Positions 20,072-32,037 are shown, counted from the stretch's first letter. The stretch is DNA of 64,000 bases from Klenkia taihuensis (GCF_900112525.1 NZ_FOMD01000002.1:372001-436000), one strand, 5' to 3'. Notes: a model not told the origin generated them from the letters alone. Program-made: numbers and translations.

Positions 20072-20906
20072 GGGACCTCCTGGCTCGGGCGGCGCGCACG
20101 GCGGCCACGGTACGGACCGCGTCGACCGAGGACGCGGCGTCGTGCACCCGCACCCCCCAGGCGCCGGCCTCGGCCGCGAGCACGGTGGTGGCCAGGGTGG
20201 CGGCGTCGCGGCGGTCGGCCGGGCGGGGGGCGCCGTCGTCGTCGGCGAGCAGCCGGCCGAGGAAGGTCTTGCGGGACGCGCCGACCAGCAGCGGGAGGCC
20301 GAGGGCCACCAGCCGGTCCAGGCCGGCCAGCAGCGCCCAGTTGTGCTCGGCGTTCTTGGCGAACCCGAGGCCGGGGTCGAGCACCAGCTGCCCGGGGTCG
20401 ACGCCGGCGGCGACGACGTCCTCCACGCGGGCGGTCAGCTCGGCGCACACCTCGGTGACCACGTCGCCGTACCGGGCGGCGGCCTGCATCTCGCGGCTGT
20501 GGCCGCGCCAGTGCATGAGCACCCAGGGCACCCCGCGCTCGGCGACCAGCGGCGCCATGCCGGCGTCGGCCAGCCCGCCGCTGACGTCGTTGACCAGCTG
20601 CGCCCCGGCGTCCAGCGCGGCGGCGGCCACCTCGGCGCGGGTGGTGTCGATGCTGACCCGCACACCGGCCGCGGCGAGCTCGGCGACCACCGGGCGCACC
20701 CGGGCGAGCTCCTGCTCGGCGTCGACCCGGTCGGCGCCCGGGCGGGTGGACTCCCCGCCCACGTCCACCCAGTCGGCCCCGGCGGCGTGCATCGCGAGGC
20801 CGTGGGCCACCGCCGAGGGGGTGTCGGCGAAGCAGCCGCCGTCGGAGAAGGAGTCCGGGGTGACGTTGAGGACGCCCATCACCAGGCAGCGTCCGTCGGT
20901 GGTCAC
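20064..20906 (-). CDS. folP: Dihydropteroate synthase
   Basis: Condenses the pterin pyrophosphate with p-aminobenzoate; target of sulfonamides. TIM-barrel protein of 280 aa with VLNVTPDSFSDGG, the WVDVGGESTRPGA loop, LVNDVSGG, LDPGLGFAKNAEHN and GASRKTFLG. GTG 20906 is 25 bp after the folE stop, and the 3' end overlaps folB by 8 bp. Confidence 0.96.
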   Translation of the reverse strand: MTTDGRCLVMGVLNVTPDSFSDGGCFADTPSAVAHGLAMHAAGADWVDVGGESTRPGADRVDAEQELARVRPVVAELAAAGVRVSIDTTRAEVAAAALDAGAQLVNDVSGGLADAGMAPLVAERGVPWVLMHWRGHSREMQAAARYGDVVTEVCAELTARVEDVVAAGVDPGQLVLDPGLGFAKNAEHNWALLAGLDRLVALGLPLLVGASRKTFLGRLLADDDGAPRPADRRDAATLATTVLAAEAGAWGVRVHDAASSVDAVRTVAAVRAARARRSRA

Positions 20907-20931
20907 GGGTGGGTCGGGGGGCAGGGCCGGG

Positions 20932-21542
20932 TCACCGCCCGAGGACCAGGCTCAACGCCTCGGCGCGGGTGGCCGCGGACTCCTTGAACACCCCGCGCAC
21001 CGCCGAGGTCATGGTGCGGCTGCCGGGCTTGCGGACCCCGCGCATGGCCATGCACAGGTGCTCGGCCTCCACCACCACGATCACGCCGCGCGGGTGCAGC
21101 GAGGAGACCATCGCGTCGGCGATCTGCTTGGTCATCCGCTCCTGGACCTGCGGGCGCCGGGCGTAGACCTCGACCAGGCGGGCCAGCTTGGACAGGCCGG
21201 TGACCCGGCCGTCGGAGCCGGGGATGTAGCCGATGTGCGCCACGCCGTGGAAGGGCACCAGGTGGTGCTCGCAGGTGGAGTACATCGGGATGTCCTTGAC
21301 CAGCACCAGCTCGTCGTGGTCCTCGTCGAAGGTGGTCGACAGGATCGTCGCCGGGTCCTGCCGCAGGCCGGCGAAGGTCTCGGCGTAGGCGCGGGCGACC
21401 CGGGCCGGGGTCTCGCGCAGGCCGGGCCGGTCGGGGTCCTCCCCGACCGCCAGCAGCAGTTCCCGGACGGCCGCCTCGGCACGCGCGTGGTCCACGCCGT
21501 CCTCCGAGTGCGGCACCGGCCGCGGGTCCACGCTGTGGTCGA

Positions 21543-21546
<4 letters not shown>
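20932..21546 (-). CDS. folE: GTP cyclohydrolase I
   Basis: Forms dihydroneopterin triphosphate from GTP, the first folate step. The zinc and active-site residues appear in [13 protein letters not shown] and [12 protein letters not shown]; the subunit interface segment [10 protein letters not shown] is intact. It is 204 aa. GTG 21546 overlaps the ftsH stop as GTGA, tying folate genes to the membrane protease transcript. Confidence 0.96.
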
Positions 21547-23549
<2,003 letters not shown>

Positions 23550-23716
23550 ACCGATGCCGGGCGACCGGGTGACCCCGGGGTGCCCGTCGACCCTCCTGCT
23601 CGTCCGGGGACGCCGCGCGACGTGAGGGATCCTGCGTCGCGACGGGCGACGTCGTCGGATCGACGGTACACCGGGGACGCTGTGCGCCCCCTGCTCAGCG
23701 GCTGGGGGTCAACCCG

Positions 23717-24298
23717 CTAGGAGGAGTACACCTCGGGCTTGAGCGTGGCGATGTAGGGCAGGTCGCGGTAGCGCTCGGCGTAGTCCAGGCCGTAGCCGAC
23801 GACGAACTCGTTGGGGATGTCGAACCCGACGTACTCGACGGGGACGTCGACCTTGACCGCGTCGGGCTTGCGCAGCAGTGCGCACACCTCGAGGCTGGCC
23901 GGCCCGCGCGAGCCCAGGTTCTTCAGCAGCCAGGACAGCGTCAGGCCGGAGTCGATGATGTCCTCGAGCACCAGCACGTGCTTGCCGGTGATGTCGCGGT
24001 CGAGGTCCTTGAGGATCCGCACGATGCCCGAGGAGCTGGTGGCCGACCCGTAGGAGGAGACGGCCATGAACTCCATCTGGGTGGGCAGCTGCAGCGCCCG
24101 GGCGAAGTCGCTCATGAACAGCACGGCGCCCTTGAGGACGCCGACCAGCAGGACCTCGCGGCCGGCGTAGTCGACGGCGATCCGGTCGGCCAGCTCGCGG
24201 ATCTTCTCGTCGATCTGCTCGGTGGACAGCAGCACGTGGTCGATGTCGGGGCCGTAGCCGTGGTCCGGGCCGAGGGGGCCGCGGGGGGTCTCGCTCAC
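23717..24298 (-). CDS. hpt: Hypoxanthine phosphoribosyltransferase
   Basis: Purine salvage enzyme making IMP/GMP from bases and PRPP. The PRPP-binding motif [13 protein letters not shown] and the flexible loop SSYGSAT are present, and the base-site [19 protein letters not shown] is typical. 193 aa from GTG 24298, which overlaps the tilS stop as GTGA. The tilS-hpt-ftsH neighbourhood is conserved widely in Gram-positive bacteria. Confidence 0.95.
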   Translation of the reverse strand: MSETPRGPLGPDHGYGPDIDHVLLSTEQIDEKIRELADRIAVDYAGREVLLVGVLKGAVLFMSDFARALQLPTQMEFMAVSSYGSATSSSGIVRILKDLDRDITGKHVLVLEDIIDSGLTLSWLLKNLGSRGPASLEVCALLRKPDAVKVDVPVEYVGFDIPNEFVVGYGLDYAERYRDLPYIATLKPEVYSS

Positions 24299-25266
24299 GG
24301 GTGGGGCTCCTCGCTGGGGGGTTCGCTGCGCTGTGCTCGGGGGCCGTGCAGCGCAAGCCTGCCAGACGACCGGACGACGCCCGCACCGCCGGGGAGGTCC
24401 ACCCGGCCCTGCCCGCGCCAGGCGACGACGAGGGCGTCGACGGCGTGCAGGTGCACCGCGGCGAGGTCGGGGGTGCCCGCCGCCAGCAGCCAGCGGCGCA
24501 GCACCCGTCGGCGCAGCGCGGCCGGCAGCGCGGCCAGCGTCGCGCAGTCGGTGGGGTCGGCGACGGCGGCGGCGAGCTCGTCGAGGGCCCCGGTGTCCTC
24601 CTGCAGCAGCGCGGCCGTGCGGGCCAGCGCCGCGGCCACCCCGCCGCCGAGCACCTCCTCCAGCAGCGGCAGCACCTCGGTGCGCAGCCGGACCCGGGTG
24701 AAGGCCGGGTCGGTGTTGTGCGGGTCCTCCCACACCGGGAGCCCCTGCGCGGCGCAGGCGGCGCGGGTGGTCGCGCGCGGCAGGTCCAGCAGCGGCCGCC
24801 ACCACGGCGGGCGCAGCGGCGCCATCCCGGCCAGCGAGCGGGGTCCGCTCCCCCGGCCCAGGCCCAGCAGCACGGTCTCGGCCTGGTCGTCGCGGGTGTG
24901 GCCCAGCGCCACGCGCGCCCCGTGCTCGGCGGCCGCGGCCGACAGCGCGGCGTACCGCGCCTCCCGCGCCGCCGCCTCCGGGCCCCCCGCCGTCCCCACC
25001 CGGACCCGCCGGACGAGCACGGGGTCCAGGCCCAGGCCGCGCAGCAGCGCGGCGGTCGCCCCGGCGCGCTCGGCGGAGCCGGCCTGCAGCCCGTGGTCGA
25101 CGGTCACCGCCCCGGCGGGGACCCCGGCGCGGGGTGCCTCGAAGGCCACCGCGGCGGCGAGGGCCAGGGAGTCCGCACCGCCGCTGCAGGCCACCAGCAC
25201 CGGTCCGGTGAGGCCCGGGCGGACCGCCGAGCGGACCGCGGCGACGGCGGGGGCGGGTCCGGCCAC
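24295..25266 (-). CDS. tilS: tRNA(Ile)-lysidine synthase
   Basis: Modifies C34 of tRNA-Ile(CAU) to lysidine so that it reads AUA. The N-type ATP pyrophosphatase loop SGGADSLAL is at about residue 29. VDHGLQ and [10 protein letters not shown] follow. The short actinobacterial form (323 aa) has a reduced C-terminal region. GTG 25266 is one nucleotide after the metalloprotease stop. Confidence 0.94.
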   Translation of the reverse strand: MAGPAPAVAAVRSAVRPGLTGPVLVACSGGADSLALAAAVAFEAPRAGVPAGAVTVDHGLQAGSAERAGATAALLRGLGLDPVLVRRVRVGTAGGPEAAAREARYAALSAAAAEHGARVALGHTRDDQAETVLLGLGRGSGPRSLAGMAPLRPPWWRPLLDLPRATTRAACAAQGLPVWEDPHNTDPAFTRVRLRTEVLPLLEEVLGGGVAAALARTAALLQEDTGALDELAAAVADPTDCATLAALPAALRRRVLRRWLLAAGTPDLAAVHLHAVDALVVAWRGQGRVDLPGGAGVVRSSGRLALHGPRAQRSEPPSEEPHP

Positions 25267-25267
25267 C

Positions 25268-26341
25268 TCAGTAGGGGGTGATGACCCGGTCGACCCACCG
25301 CTGCGGGTCGGTGAGCTCCTCCTTGCGCGGGAGGGTGCCCGGCGATGTCCAGACGGTGTTGAACGCCTGCATGCCGACCCGGTCGACGACGCCGGCGACG
25401 AAGTGCCGGCCGTCGGCGTACTGCTGCATCTTCTGCTCCAGGCCCAGCAGCCGGCGCAGCACGCGGTCCACCGGGCCGACGCCCTTGCGGCGCTGGCCGA
25501 AGCGCTTGCGGAGGGTGCGCACGCTGGGGACGACGTCGGGCCCGACGCCGTCCATGACGAACTCCGCGTGCCCCTCGACCAGGCTCATCACCGCGGTGAC
25601 CCGGTCGAGCACGGCCTGCTGCGCGGGGTCGCCGACGAGGGCCATCAGCCCGGCCGGGGCGTCGCCCTCGAGCGGCTTGCCGCGGACCGCGTCGGACAGG
25701 CTGGCGACCACGTCGCGCAGCCGCTCGCGCAGGGCGGCGGGGTCGAGGTCGCTGACCCGGACGAACTCCTGCACCTGGGACTCCAGGTAGGTGCGCAGCC
25801 AGGGGAAGGCGGTGAACTGCAGCTGGTGGGTGACCTCGTGCAGGCAGACCCACAGCCGGAAGTCGTGCGGGTCGACGCCCAGCTTCCGCTCGGCGTCGAC
25901 GATGTTGGGGGCGACCAGCAGCAGCCGGCCGCCGGTGCCGAAGACCTCGTACTGGCCGAGGACCTTGGAGGACACGAAGGCCAGCACCCCGCCGGCCTGC
26001 AGCCCGGTGGCCCGACCGCCGACCGCGCGGGCGACCGCGCCGGGACGGCTGCCCGACTTCTCCTGCAGCGCCTCGGTGAGCGGGTCGAGCAGGGCGGCCA
26101 TGCCCCCGGTGTTGGCGCGCACCCAGCCGGGCCGGTCGACGACCGCGGTGACCGGGGTCGGGGCGCCGGCGGCCGGGGTCAGGCCGGTGAGGCCCTCGAC
26201 GTGGGCGACCGCGGTCCCGGCGCACTCGTGCAGCTCGTCGACGACCGCGGCGGCCTCGGCGCGGGTGGTCTGCGGGCCGGCGCCGGCCAGCCGCGAGGCC
26301 GTGCGTGCGGCGAGGTCCCAGTCCACCAGCGAGTCGGCCAT
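25268..26341 (-). CDS. DUF2342 zinc-dependent metalloprotease-like protein
   Basis: 357 aa with the zincin motif [10 protein letters not shown] (HExxH) in the middle and a second conserved stretch [16 protein letters not shown] supplying a likely third ligand. No signal peptide, so it is cytoplasmic. It belongs to the family annotated as zinc-dependent metalloprotease or coenzyme F420 biosynthesis-associated (Rv3626c-like). The substrate is unknown. ATG 26341 opens the metalloprotease-tilS-hpt run, with a hairpin just upstream that probably ends the dacB transcript. Confidence 0.85.
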   Translation of the reverse strand: MADSLVDWDLAARTASRLAGAGPQTTRAEAAAVVDELHECAGTAVAHVEGLTGLTPAAGAPTPVTAVVDRPGWVRANTGGMAALLDPLTEALQEKSGSRPGAVARAVGGRATGLQAGGVLAFVSSKVLGQYEVFGTGGRLLLVAPNIVDAERKLGVDPHDFRLWVCLHEVTHQLQFTAFPWLRTYLESQVQEFVRVSDLDPAALRERLRDVVASLSDAVRGKPLEGDAPAGLMALVGDPAQQAVLDRVTAVMSLVEGHAEFVMDGVGPDVVPSVRTLRKRFGQRRKGVGPVDRVLRRLLGLEQKMQQYADGRHFVAGVVDRVGMQAFNTVWTSPGTLPRKEELTDPQRWVDRVITPY

Positions 26342-26382
26342 GGCACCCACCGTAGGCGCAGCGATGATCAGGGCCCCTGGTC

Positions 26383-26428
26383 GAACTCCGTCCTCCCCCA
26401 CGAGCTCTGGTGCAGGAGGACGGAGTTC
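26383..26428. terminator. 14-bp inverted repeat downstream of dacB
   Basis: Arms 26383-26396 and 26415-26428 are perfectly complementary with an 18-nt loop. It lies 12 bp past the dacB stop and 42 bp before the metalloprotease start, so a terminator is the simple reading. Its fairly long loop and imperfect partial third copy (26431-26439) also allow a dispersed palindromic repeat. Confidence 0.5.
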
Positions 26429-26439
26429 CCTGCAGGAGG

Positions 26440-27921
26440 TCAGGAGCAGCCGCAGGCGGCCATCCGGGCGGCGACGGCGTCCAGCGCGGCCTCGGCCGCC
26501 GAGACGTTGCCCGGGGTGCCGTCGGCCAGCAGCGCGAAGGCCAGCAGCCGGCCGTCGGCGGTGGTGACGACGCCGGCGAGGGCCGAGGTGGTCGCCAGGG
26601 TGCCGGTCTTGGCGCGCACGGTGCCGGGGGCGGTGGCGGGGTCGGCGTCCCCGCGGTCGGCGAGCGTGCCGGTCCACCCGGCGACCGGCAGGCCGGACAG
26701 CAGGCTGCCCAGCTCGGGCCGCGAGCCGTCGGCGGCGGCCTCGAGCACGTCGACCAGCAGGCGGGCCGGGACGGCGTCGGTGCCCGAGAGCCCGCTGCCG
26801 TCGGACAGCGTCAGCCCGGTCGTGGTGAACCCGGCGGCGCCGACCGCGGCGGCCACCGCCTCGGCGGACCCGGCGAAGCTGGCCTCCCGGCCGGTGGCCA
26901 GCGCGACCTGGCGGGCGAGGTCCTCGGCGAGCAGGTTGTCCGAGGCGGTGAGCGCCTGCTCGACCAGCCGCTCGACCGGGGCGGACTCGACGGTGCCCAG
27001 CACCTGGGCCCCGGCCGGGGCGGTGCCGAGGGCGACCGGGGCGCCGAGGACGCCGAGCGCGGCGGCGAGGGCGGCACCGGCGTCGGTGCCGGGCTGGCCG
27101 CTGCGCTGGCTGCGGCCGGGGACCACGCGGGCGCCGTCGACGGCGGCGGCGGTGACCGGGGCGGCGTAGGTCGACGGTGCGTCCTCCGCGCCCCAGGCCG
27201 GTGCGGTGAGCGGGCCGGTGAACAGCGAGCCGTCGACGACGACGGAGGTGACGGGGGTGCCGGCGAGCGCGGTCTGCACCTGGGCGGCGAGGTCGGCGAC
27301 GGTGGGCGCGCCGGGGTAGCTCTGCGAGGGCGCGGTGGTCGACAGGGTCGGGTCGCCGCCGCCGACCAGCACGACCTGCCCGGGCTCGGCGCCCGCGACC
27401 ACCCGGGTCTCGATGGTGGCGCCGGGGCCGAGGGTGGTGAGCGCGGCCAGCCCGGTGAGCAGCTTGGCGGTGGAGGCCGGCGTGCCGGGGTCGTCGGCGT
27501 CGGTGTCCAGCAGCGTCGCGCCGGTGGCGACGTCCACCACCTCGGCCGACAGGCCGCTGCCCAGCGCGGGCGCGGCCAGCAGCGGCGCCAGCGCGGCCTG
27601 CAGGGTGGCCGGGTCGGGTGCGGGGGCGCCGGTGGACAGCGCGGCCAGCGCCGCGGCGGGCTCGGTGAGCTCCGGCAGCTGCGCGTCGGGGACGGCGACG
27701 GCGTCGGTGGGGACGGCGGCGACCGCGTCGGGGTCGGCGTCCTCGCGGGTGGTCAGCAGGACCGCCCCGGCGGCGAGCGCGGCGACCACGCAGAGGGCGA
27801 CGAGGACCTGCCAGAGGCGTCTGCGCCAGTTCCGGCGGGCCCGCACGGTGACCGTGCCAGAGGTGGGCGGGGCGCTCGCGATGACCCCTCCCCCACAGGT
27901 TCCGGACCCTCGACGTCCCAC
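26440..27921 (-). CDS. dacB: D-alanyl-D-alanine carboxypeptidase/endopeptidase (peptidase S13)
   Basis: Class C low-molecular-weight penicillin-binding protein acting on peptidoglycan outside the membrane. One N-terminal membrane anchor (about 36-57) is followed by the three active-site motifs STAK, SDN and KTG in order. It is 493 aa from GTG 27921. The first 25 residues are weakly supported, and in-frame GTGs at 27852 or 27846 are possible starts. Divergent from ppa with 29 bp between starts, as in mycobacteria (Rv3627c-Rv3628). Confidence 0.92.
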   Translation of the reverse strand: MGRRGSGTCGGGVIASAPPTSGTVTVRARRNWRRRLWQVLVALCVVAALAAGAVLLTTREDADPDAVAAVPTDAVAVPDAQLPELTEPAAALAALSTGAPAPDPATLQAALAPLLAAPALGSGLSAEVVDVATGATLLDTDADDPGTPASTAKLLTGLAALTTLGPGATIETRVVAGAEPGQVVLVGGGDPTLSTTAPSQSYPGAPTVADLAAQVQTALAGTPVTSVVVDGSLFTGPLTAPAWGAEDAPSTYAAPVTAAAVDGARVVPGRSQRSGQPGTDAGAALAAALGVLGAPVALGTAPAGAQVLGTVESAPVERLVEQALTASDNLLAEDLARQVALATGREASFAGSAEAVAAAVGAAGFTTTGLTLSDGSGLSGTDAVPARLLVDVLEAAADGSRPELGSLLSGLPVAGWTGTLADRGDADPATAPGTVRAKTGTLATTSALAGVVTTADGRLLAFALLADGTPGNVSAAEAALDAVAARMAACGCS

Positions 27922-27950
27922 GGTCGCCGGTCGTGGGCCACACTACGTCG

Positions 27951-28445
27951 GTGCAGTTCGACGTGACGGTAGAGATCCCCAAGGGCCAGCGGAACAAGTA
28001 CGAGCTGGACCACGCCACTGGACGCATCCGGCTGGACCGGATGCTGTTCACCTCGACGCGGTACCCGGCCGACTACGGGTACATCGAGGCGACCCTCGGT
28101 CAGGACGGCGACCCGCTCGACGCGCTCGTGCTCCTGGAGGAGCCGACGTTCCCCGGGTGCCTCATCACCTGCCGGGCGATCGGCATGTTCCGGATGACCG
28201 ACGAGGCCGGGGGTGACGACAAGGTGCTGACCGTGCCGGCCACCGACCCGCGGATGGCCCACCTCAAGGACATCACCGACGTGTCGGAGTTCGACCGGCT
28301 GGAGATCCAGCACTTCTTCGAGACCTACAAGGACCTCGAGCCCGGCAAGAGCGTCGAGGGCGCCAACTGGGTCGGTCTCGCCGAGGCCGAGGCGGAGATC
28401 AACGCCTCCTTCGAGCGCGCCAAGCAGGCCTCGAACCACCACTGA
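27951..28445 (+). CDS. ppa: Inorganic pyrophosphatase
   Basis: Hydrolyses pyrophosphate and so pulls biosynthetic reactions forward. Family I enzyme, 164 aa: [14 protein letters not shown], the metal-binding [10 protein letters not shown] and the KDLEPGK segment. GTG 27951 ([12 protein letters not shown]) matches the mycobacterial N-terminus better than the upstream ATG at 27933. No Shine-Dalgarno sequence is present; a near-consensus hexamer CACACT lies 6 nt before the start, so it may be leaderless. Confidence 0.96.
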   Translation: MQFDVTVEIPKGQRNKYELDHATGRIRLDRMLFTSTRYPADYGYIEATLGQDGDPLDALVLLEEPTFPGCLITCRAIGMFRMTDEAGGDDKVLTVPATDPRMAHLKDITDVSEFDRLEIQHFFETYKDLEPGKSVEGANWVGLAEAEAEINASFERAKQASNHH

Positions 28446-28470
28446 CCGCACCTACCGCACCCGGACGACC

Positions 28471-28505
28471 GAGGGGCGCCGCACCGACCGGGTGCGGCGC
28501 CCCTC
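28471..28505. terminator. Bidirectional terminator after ppa
   Basis: A perfect 15-bp inverted repeat (28471-28485 with 28491-28505) with a 5-nt loop sits between ppa and the convergent nitronate monooxygenase gene. Confidence 0.8.
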
Positions 28506-28523
28506 GTCGTGGGCGGGGTCGGG

Positions 28524-29498
28524 TCAGACGGCGGCCGGGGTGAGGACGGCGGCATCGAGTGCGGCCTTGGCCTCGGCGTACTCCCGGCCCAGCCGGGCGA
28601 CCAGCTCGGCGGCGGGGACGACGGCGTCGACGGTGCCGATGCCCTGGCCCGAGCCCCAGACGTCGCGCCAGGCCTTGGCCCCGCCGTCGGACCCGAAGCT
28701 CATCGCGCTGGGGTCGGAGGTGGGCAGGTCGGCGGGGTCGAGGCCGGCGGCGCGGATGGAGCCGGCCAGGTAGTTGCCGTGCACGCCGGTGAACAGGTTG
28801 CTGTAGACGATGTCGGCGGCGGAGCTGTCGACCACCATCTGCTTGTAGCCCTCGGCCGCCCGCGCCTCGGTGGTGGCCAGGAACGCCGAGCCGACGTAGG
28901 CGAGGTCGGCGCCGGCGGCCTGCGCGGCCAGCACCGACGAGCCGTGCGCGATCGCGCCGGACAGCGCCAGCGGCCCGTCGAACCAGCGGCGGATCTCCCG
29001 CACCAGCGCGAACGGCGACGTCGTCCCCGCGTGGCCGCCGGCGCCGGCGGCGACCGCGATGAGGCCGTCGGCGCCCTTGTCGACCGCCTTGTGCGCGAAG
29101 CGGTCGTCGATGACGTCGTGCAGGACGATGCCGCCGTAGGAGTGCACCGCGTCGTAGACGTCCTCGCGGGCGCCCAGCGAGGTGATCACGATCGGCACCT
29201 CGTGCTCGACGCAGAGGGCGACGTCGGCCTCGAGCCGGTCGTTGGAGCGGTGCACGATCTGGTTCACCGCGTAGGGGGCCACGGCGGCGCCGGTGGCGGC
29301 CGCGGCGGCCAGCCGCTCGTCGATCTCGGTCAGCCAGTCACCGAGCTGGGCGGCCGGGCGGGCGTTGAGGGCCGGGAAGGAGCCGACCACGCCGGCCGAG
29401 CACTGGGCCACGACCAGGTCGGGGCCGGAGACGATGAACATCGGCGAGGCGACGACCGGCAGGCTCAGCCGGCCCCGCAGCACGTCGGGCAGGGTCAT
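28524..29498 (-). CDS. Nitronate monooxygenase family protein
   Basis: FMN-dependent TIM-barrel enzyme of the 2-nitropropane dioxygenase family, 324 aa. Visible signatures are VASPMFIVSGPDLVVAQCSA at the N-terminus, the glycine-rich GAGGHAG with the family histidine, and the FMN phosphate site ALSGAIAHG followed by GADLAYVGSAFLAT. It likely oxidises toxic alkyl nitronates, but the physiological substrate is not evident. ATG 29498 has TACCGT 7 nt upstream and no Shine-Dalgarno, which suggests a leaderless message. Confidence 0.88.
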   Translation of the reverse strand: MTLPDVLRGRLSLPVVASPMFIVSGPDLVVAQCSAGVVGSFPALNARPAAQLGDWLTEIDERLAAAAATGAAVAPYAVNQIVHRSNDRLEADVALCVEHEVPIVITSLGAREDVYDAVHSYGGIVLHDVIDDRFAHKAVDKGADGLIAVAAGAGGHAGTTSPFALVREIRRWFDGPLALSGAIAHGSSVLAAQAAGADLAYVGSAFLATTEARAAEGYKQMVVDSSAADIVYSNLFTGVHGNYLAGSIRAAGLDPADLPTSDPSAMSFGSDGGAKAWRDVWGSGQGIGTVDAVVPAAELVARLGREYAEAKAALDAAVLTPAAV

Positions 29499-29505
29499 GC
29501 CCGGG

Positions 29506-29511
29506 ACGGTA
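29506..29511 (-). promoter_or_regulatory. Candidate -10 of the nitronate monooxygenase gene
   Basis: TACCGT on the minus strand lies 7 nt before the ATG, and GTGACG 16 nt further upstream could act as -35. The arrangement fits a leaderless actinobacterial promoter. Confidence 0.4.
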
Positions 29512-29593
29512 CACAGTCAGCCCTGACCGTCACGACCAGCGCGGCGCCGGACGGGCGGGAGGACGGCGACGGGACCCGGGTCGCCATCCCCGG

Positions 29594-29609
29594 TGCAACT
29601 GTGGTTGCA
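29594..29609. promoter_or_regulatory. Palindromic candidate operator of the chromate operon
   Basis: TGCAAC-TGTG-GTTGCA is a perfect 6-bp inverted repeat with a 4-nt spacer. It ends 7 nt before the chosen chrB start (GTG 29617), overlapping where a -10 would lie. Binding by the ChrB-like protein is an inference. Confidence 0.45.
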
Positions 29610-29616
29610 TCGGTAC

Positions 29617-30135
29617 GTGACCAGCGCGACGGTCGGGCGGGAGTGGGTGGTGCTCAGCCACCGCCTGCCCCGGGAGCCCTCGGGGCCGCGGACGACGGTG
29701 TGGCGGCGGCTGCGGCGGATGGGGGTGGCCTCCTTCGGCGACGGCGTCGTGGGGTTGCCCGCCGACGCCCGCACCCGCGAGGAGCTCGAGTGGGTCGCCG
29801 CCGACGTGGTCGCCGCCGGTGGCCGCGCCGGGGTCTGGCTGGCCCGTCCGGTGACGGCCGAGCACGAGCAGCAGCTGCTGGCCGAGATGACCGCCGCCCG
29901 CGCCGAGGAGTACCTGGCCCTCGCCGAGGCCGCCGAGCAGGCGGCCGGGCTGGCCGGCGACGAACGGACCCGCGAGCTGCGCCGGCTGCGCCGGGAGCTG
30001 CGCGCGGTCACCCGCCGCGACTTCACCTCCCCGCCCCAGCGCGACGACGCCGAGCGGGCCGTCGCACGGCTCGGCCGACCGGCGGGCGGCGCGGGGGTCG
30101 AGCAGGCCCGCGCCACGACGGCGGGGCCGGCATGA
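29617..30135 (+). CDS. ChrB N-terminal domain protein (putative chromate-responsive regulator)
   Basis: 172 aa matching the N-terminal half of ChrB: WVVLSHRLPREPSGPRTTVW, RMGVASFGDGVVGLPADART and a long helical C-terminal part rich in Ala/Glu/Arg. In proteobacteria ChrB is one protein of about 300 aa that acts as the chromate-sensing activator of chrA. Here it is two coupled ORFs. GTG 29617 fits the family start; an in-frame GTG at 29593 lies inside the palindrome and is less likely. The stop overlaps the next ATG as ATGA. Confidence 0.8.
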   Translation: MTSATVGREWVVLSHRLPREPSGPRTTVWRRLRRMGVASFGDGVVGLPADARTREELEWVAADVVAAGGRAGVWLARPVTAEHEQQLLAEMTAARAEEYLALAEAAEQAAGLAGDERTRELRRLRRELRAVTRRDFTSPPQRDDAERAVARLGRPAGGAGVEQARATTAGPA

Positions 30136-30572
30136 GGTGGGCGACCCGGGCCGGTGTCCACATCGACCGTGCGGCCTGCGCGTGGCTGATCCGCCGGCAC
30201 ATCGACCCCGCGGCGGAGTTCGTCTTCCTCGACGACTGGTCCGACCCGGCCGCGCTCCCGGCCGACCTGGTGCTCTTCGACGTCCCCGGCGCCGGGTTCG
30301 GCCACCGCGGGGAGGACTGCACCTTCGAGACCCTGCTGCGGGTGCACGAGCTGCACGACCCGGTGCTGTGGCGGATCGCCGAGGTCGTGCACGTGGCCGA
30401 CCTCGACGACGACGCCTTCGACGCCCCCGAGGCACCCGGCATGGACGCCGTGGTGCGCGGGCTGTCGATGATCGGCACCGACGAGCAGACCCTCGCGGTC
30501 ACCGACGCCGTGTTCGACGGCCTGCACGCCTACCACCGCCAGCGGCTGCTGCGCGGGCACGAACCCGCCTGA
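30132..30572 (+). CDS. ChrB C-terminal domain protein (chromate resistance)
   Basis: 146 aa equal to the C-terminal ChrB domain: MRWATRAGVHIDRAACAWLI, the FVFLDDW segment, FGHRGEDCTFETLL and HVADLDDDAFDAPE. No signal peptide or membrane helix is present. Coupled to the N-terminal half by an ATGA overlap, so the two are probably made in equal amounts and may associate. The chrA gene starts 49 bp later. Confidence 0.82.
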   Translation: MRWATRAGVHIDRAACAWLIRRHIDPAAEFVFLDDWSDPAALPADLVLFDVPGAGFGHRGEDCTFETLLRVHELHDPVLWRIAEVVHVADLDDDAFDAPEAPGMDAVVRGLSMIGTDEQTLAVTDAVFDGLHAYHRQRLLRGHEPA

Positions 30573-30621
30573 CCCCCACCCGCAGCACCGGGCCCCGCGC
30601 CCACGGCCCCGAGGACCAGCG

Positions 30622-32031
30622 ATGACCCCCGACCCCGCCCCGCCGCGACCGGGCACCGGCACGGCCGACCCGACGGGGCGGACCACGGTCCCGTTCCGCG
30701 CCGCCGTGAAGGCCTGGTTCCTCATCTCGCTGCAGACCTTCGGCGGGCCGGCCGGCCAGATCGCGGTCATGCAGCGCTCCCTGGTCGAGGAGCGTCGCTG
30801 GATCGGCCAGCGCCGGTTCCTGCACGCGATGAACTACTGCATGCTGCTGCCCGGCCCCGAGGCCCAGCAGCTGGCCACCTACACCGGCTGGCTGCTGCAC
30901 GGCACCCGCGGCGGACTGGTCGCCGGCGGCCTGTTCGTCCTGCCCGGTCTGCTCGCCCTGCTGGCGCTGTCCGCGGTCTACGTCGCCTTCGGCACCACGA
31001 CCGCCGTCCTGGCGCTGTTCGCCGGTCTGGCGCCGGCGGTGCTCGCCGTCGTCGTGCAGGCCGTCACCCGGGTCGGGAAGAAGGCCCTCACCAGCCCGGC
31101 CCTCGTCGCCGTCGCGGTCGCCGCGTTCCTCGCGCTCACCCTGTTCGGGGTGCCCTTCCCCGTGGTCGTGGCCGTCGCCGGGCTCGCCGGCTGGGCGGTG
31201 GGCCGGTACCGGCCCGGGATGCTGCGGCAGAGGCCGGGGGCCGCCGACGTCGACGACGGCCCGCCGCCGGTCGTCCCGGACGACGTCCTGCACGCCGAGG
31301 CCCCCTCTGCCGGGCGCACCCTGCGCACCCTGGCCGTGGGGCTGGTCGCCTGGGGTGTGCCGATCGGCCTCGTCGCCGTGCTCACCGGTGCGCACTCCAC
31401 CCTGACCGAGCAGGGGCTGTTCTTCTCCGGCGCCGCGGTGGTGACCTTCGGCGGCGCCTACGCGGTGCTCGCCTACGTCGCCCAGCAGGCCGTCGCCGTC
31501 TACGGGTGGCTGTCCCCCGGGGAGATGGTGCGCGGGCTGGCGCTGGCCGAGTCCACCCCGGGGCCGCTGATCATGGTCGTGCAGTTCGTCGCGTTCCTCG
31601 GCGCCCACCGCGCCCCGGGCGACCTGGACCCGTGGGTGGCCGCCGTCCTGGCCTCGCTGCTGGTCACCTGGGTGACCTTCGTGCCCAGCTTCCTGTTCGT
31701 CCTGCTCGGCGCCCCCTACATGGAGCGGCTGCGCGGCAACCGCAGCCTGTCGGCGGCGCTCACCGGCATCACGGCCGCCGTCGTCGGGGTGATCGCCAAC
31801 CTGGGCGTCTACTTCGCCGTCCACACGCTGTTCGCCGAGAGCGGCCGGGCCGCGTGGGGGCCGGTCGCCCTGGAGCTGCCCGACGTCACCACCCTGCGGC
31901 CGGTCGCGGCCGTGCTGACCGTGGTCGCCGCGGTGCTGCTGTTCAAGGTCAAGCTGTCGGTGCTGACGACCCTGGGCGTCTGCGCCCTGCTCGGCCTCGC
32001 CGCGGGGCTCGCCGGGCTGCCCGTGGCGTGA
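30622..32031 (+). CDS. chrA: Chromate efflux transporter (two-domain CHR family)
   Basis: 469-aa inner-membrane transporter exporting chromate. It has two homologous CHR halves. The first carries SLQTFGGPAGQIAVM and MNYCMLLPGPEAQQLATY; the second carries VVTFGGAYAVLAYVAQQAV and LALAESTPGPLIMVVQFVAF. There are about ten to eleven membrane helices and a Pro-rich 20-residue N-terminal tail. Expressed with the split chrB. Its stop is 6 bp from that of the convergent arsC. Confidence 0.94.
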   Translation: MTPDPAPPRPGTGTADPTGRTTVPFRAAVKAWFLISLQTFGGPAGQIAVMQRSLVEERRWIGQRRFLHAMNYCMLLPGPEAQQLATYTGWLLHGTRGGLVAGGLFVLPGLLALLALSAVYVAFGTTTAVLALFAGLAPAVLAVVVQAVTRVGKKALTSPALVAVAVAAFLALTLFGVPFPVVVAVAGLAGWAVGRYRPGMLRQRPGAADVDDGPPPVVPDDVLHAEAPSAGRTLRTLAVGLVAWGVPIGLVAVLTGAHSTLTEQGLFFSGAAVVTFGGAYAVLAYVAQQAVAVYGWLSPGEMVRGLALAESTPGPLIMVVQFVAFLGAHRAPGDLDPWVAAVLASLLVTWVTFVPSFLFVLLGAPYMERLRGNRSLSAALTGITAAVVGVIANLGVYFAVHTLFAESGRAAWGPVALELPDVTTLRPVAAVLTVVAAVLLFKVKLSVLTTLGVCALLGLAAGLAGLPVA

Positions 32032-32037
32032 CCGCCG

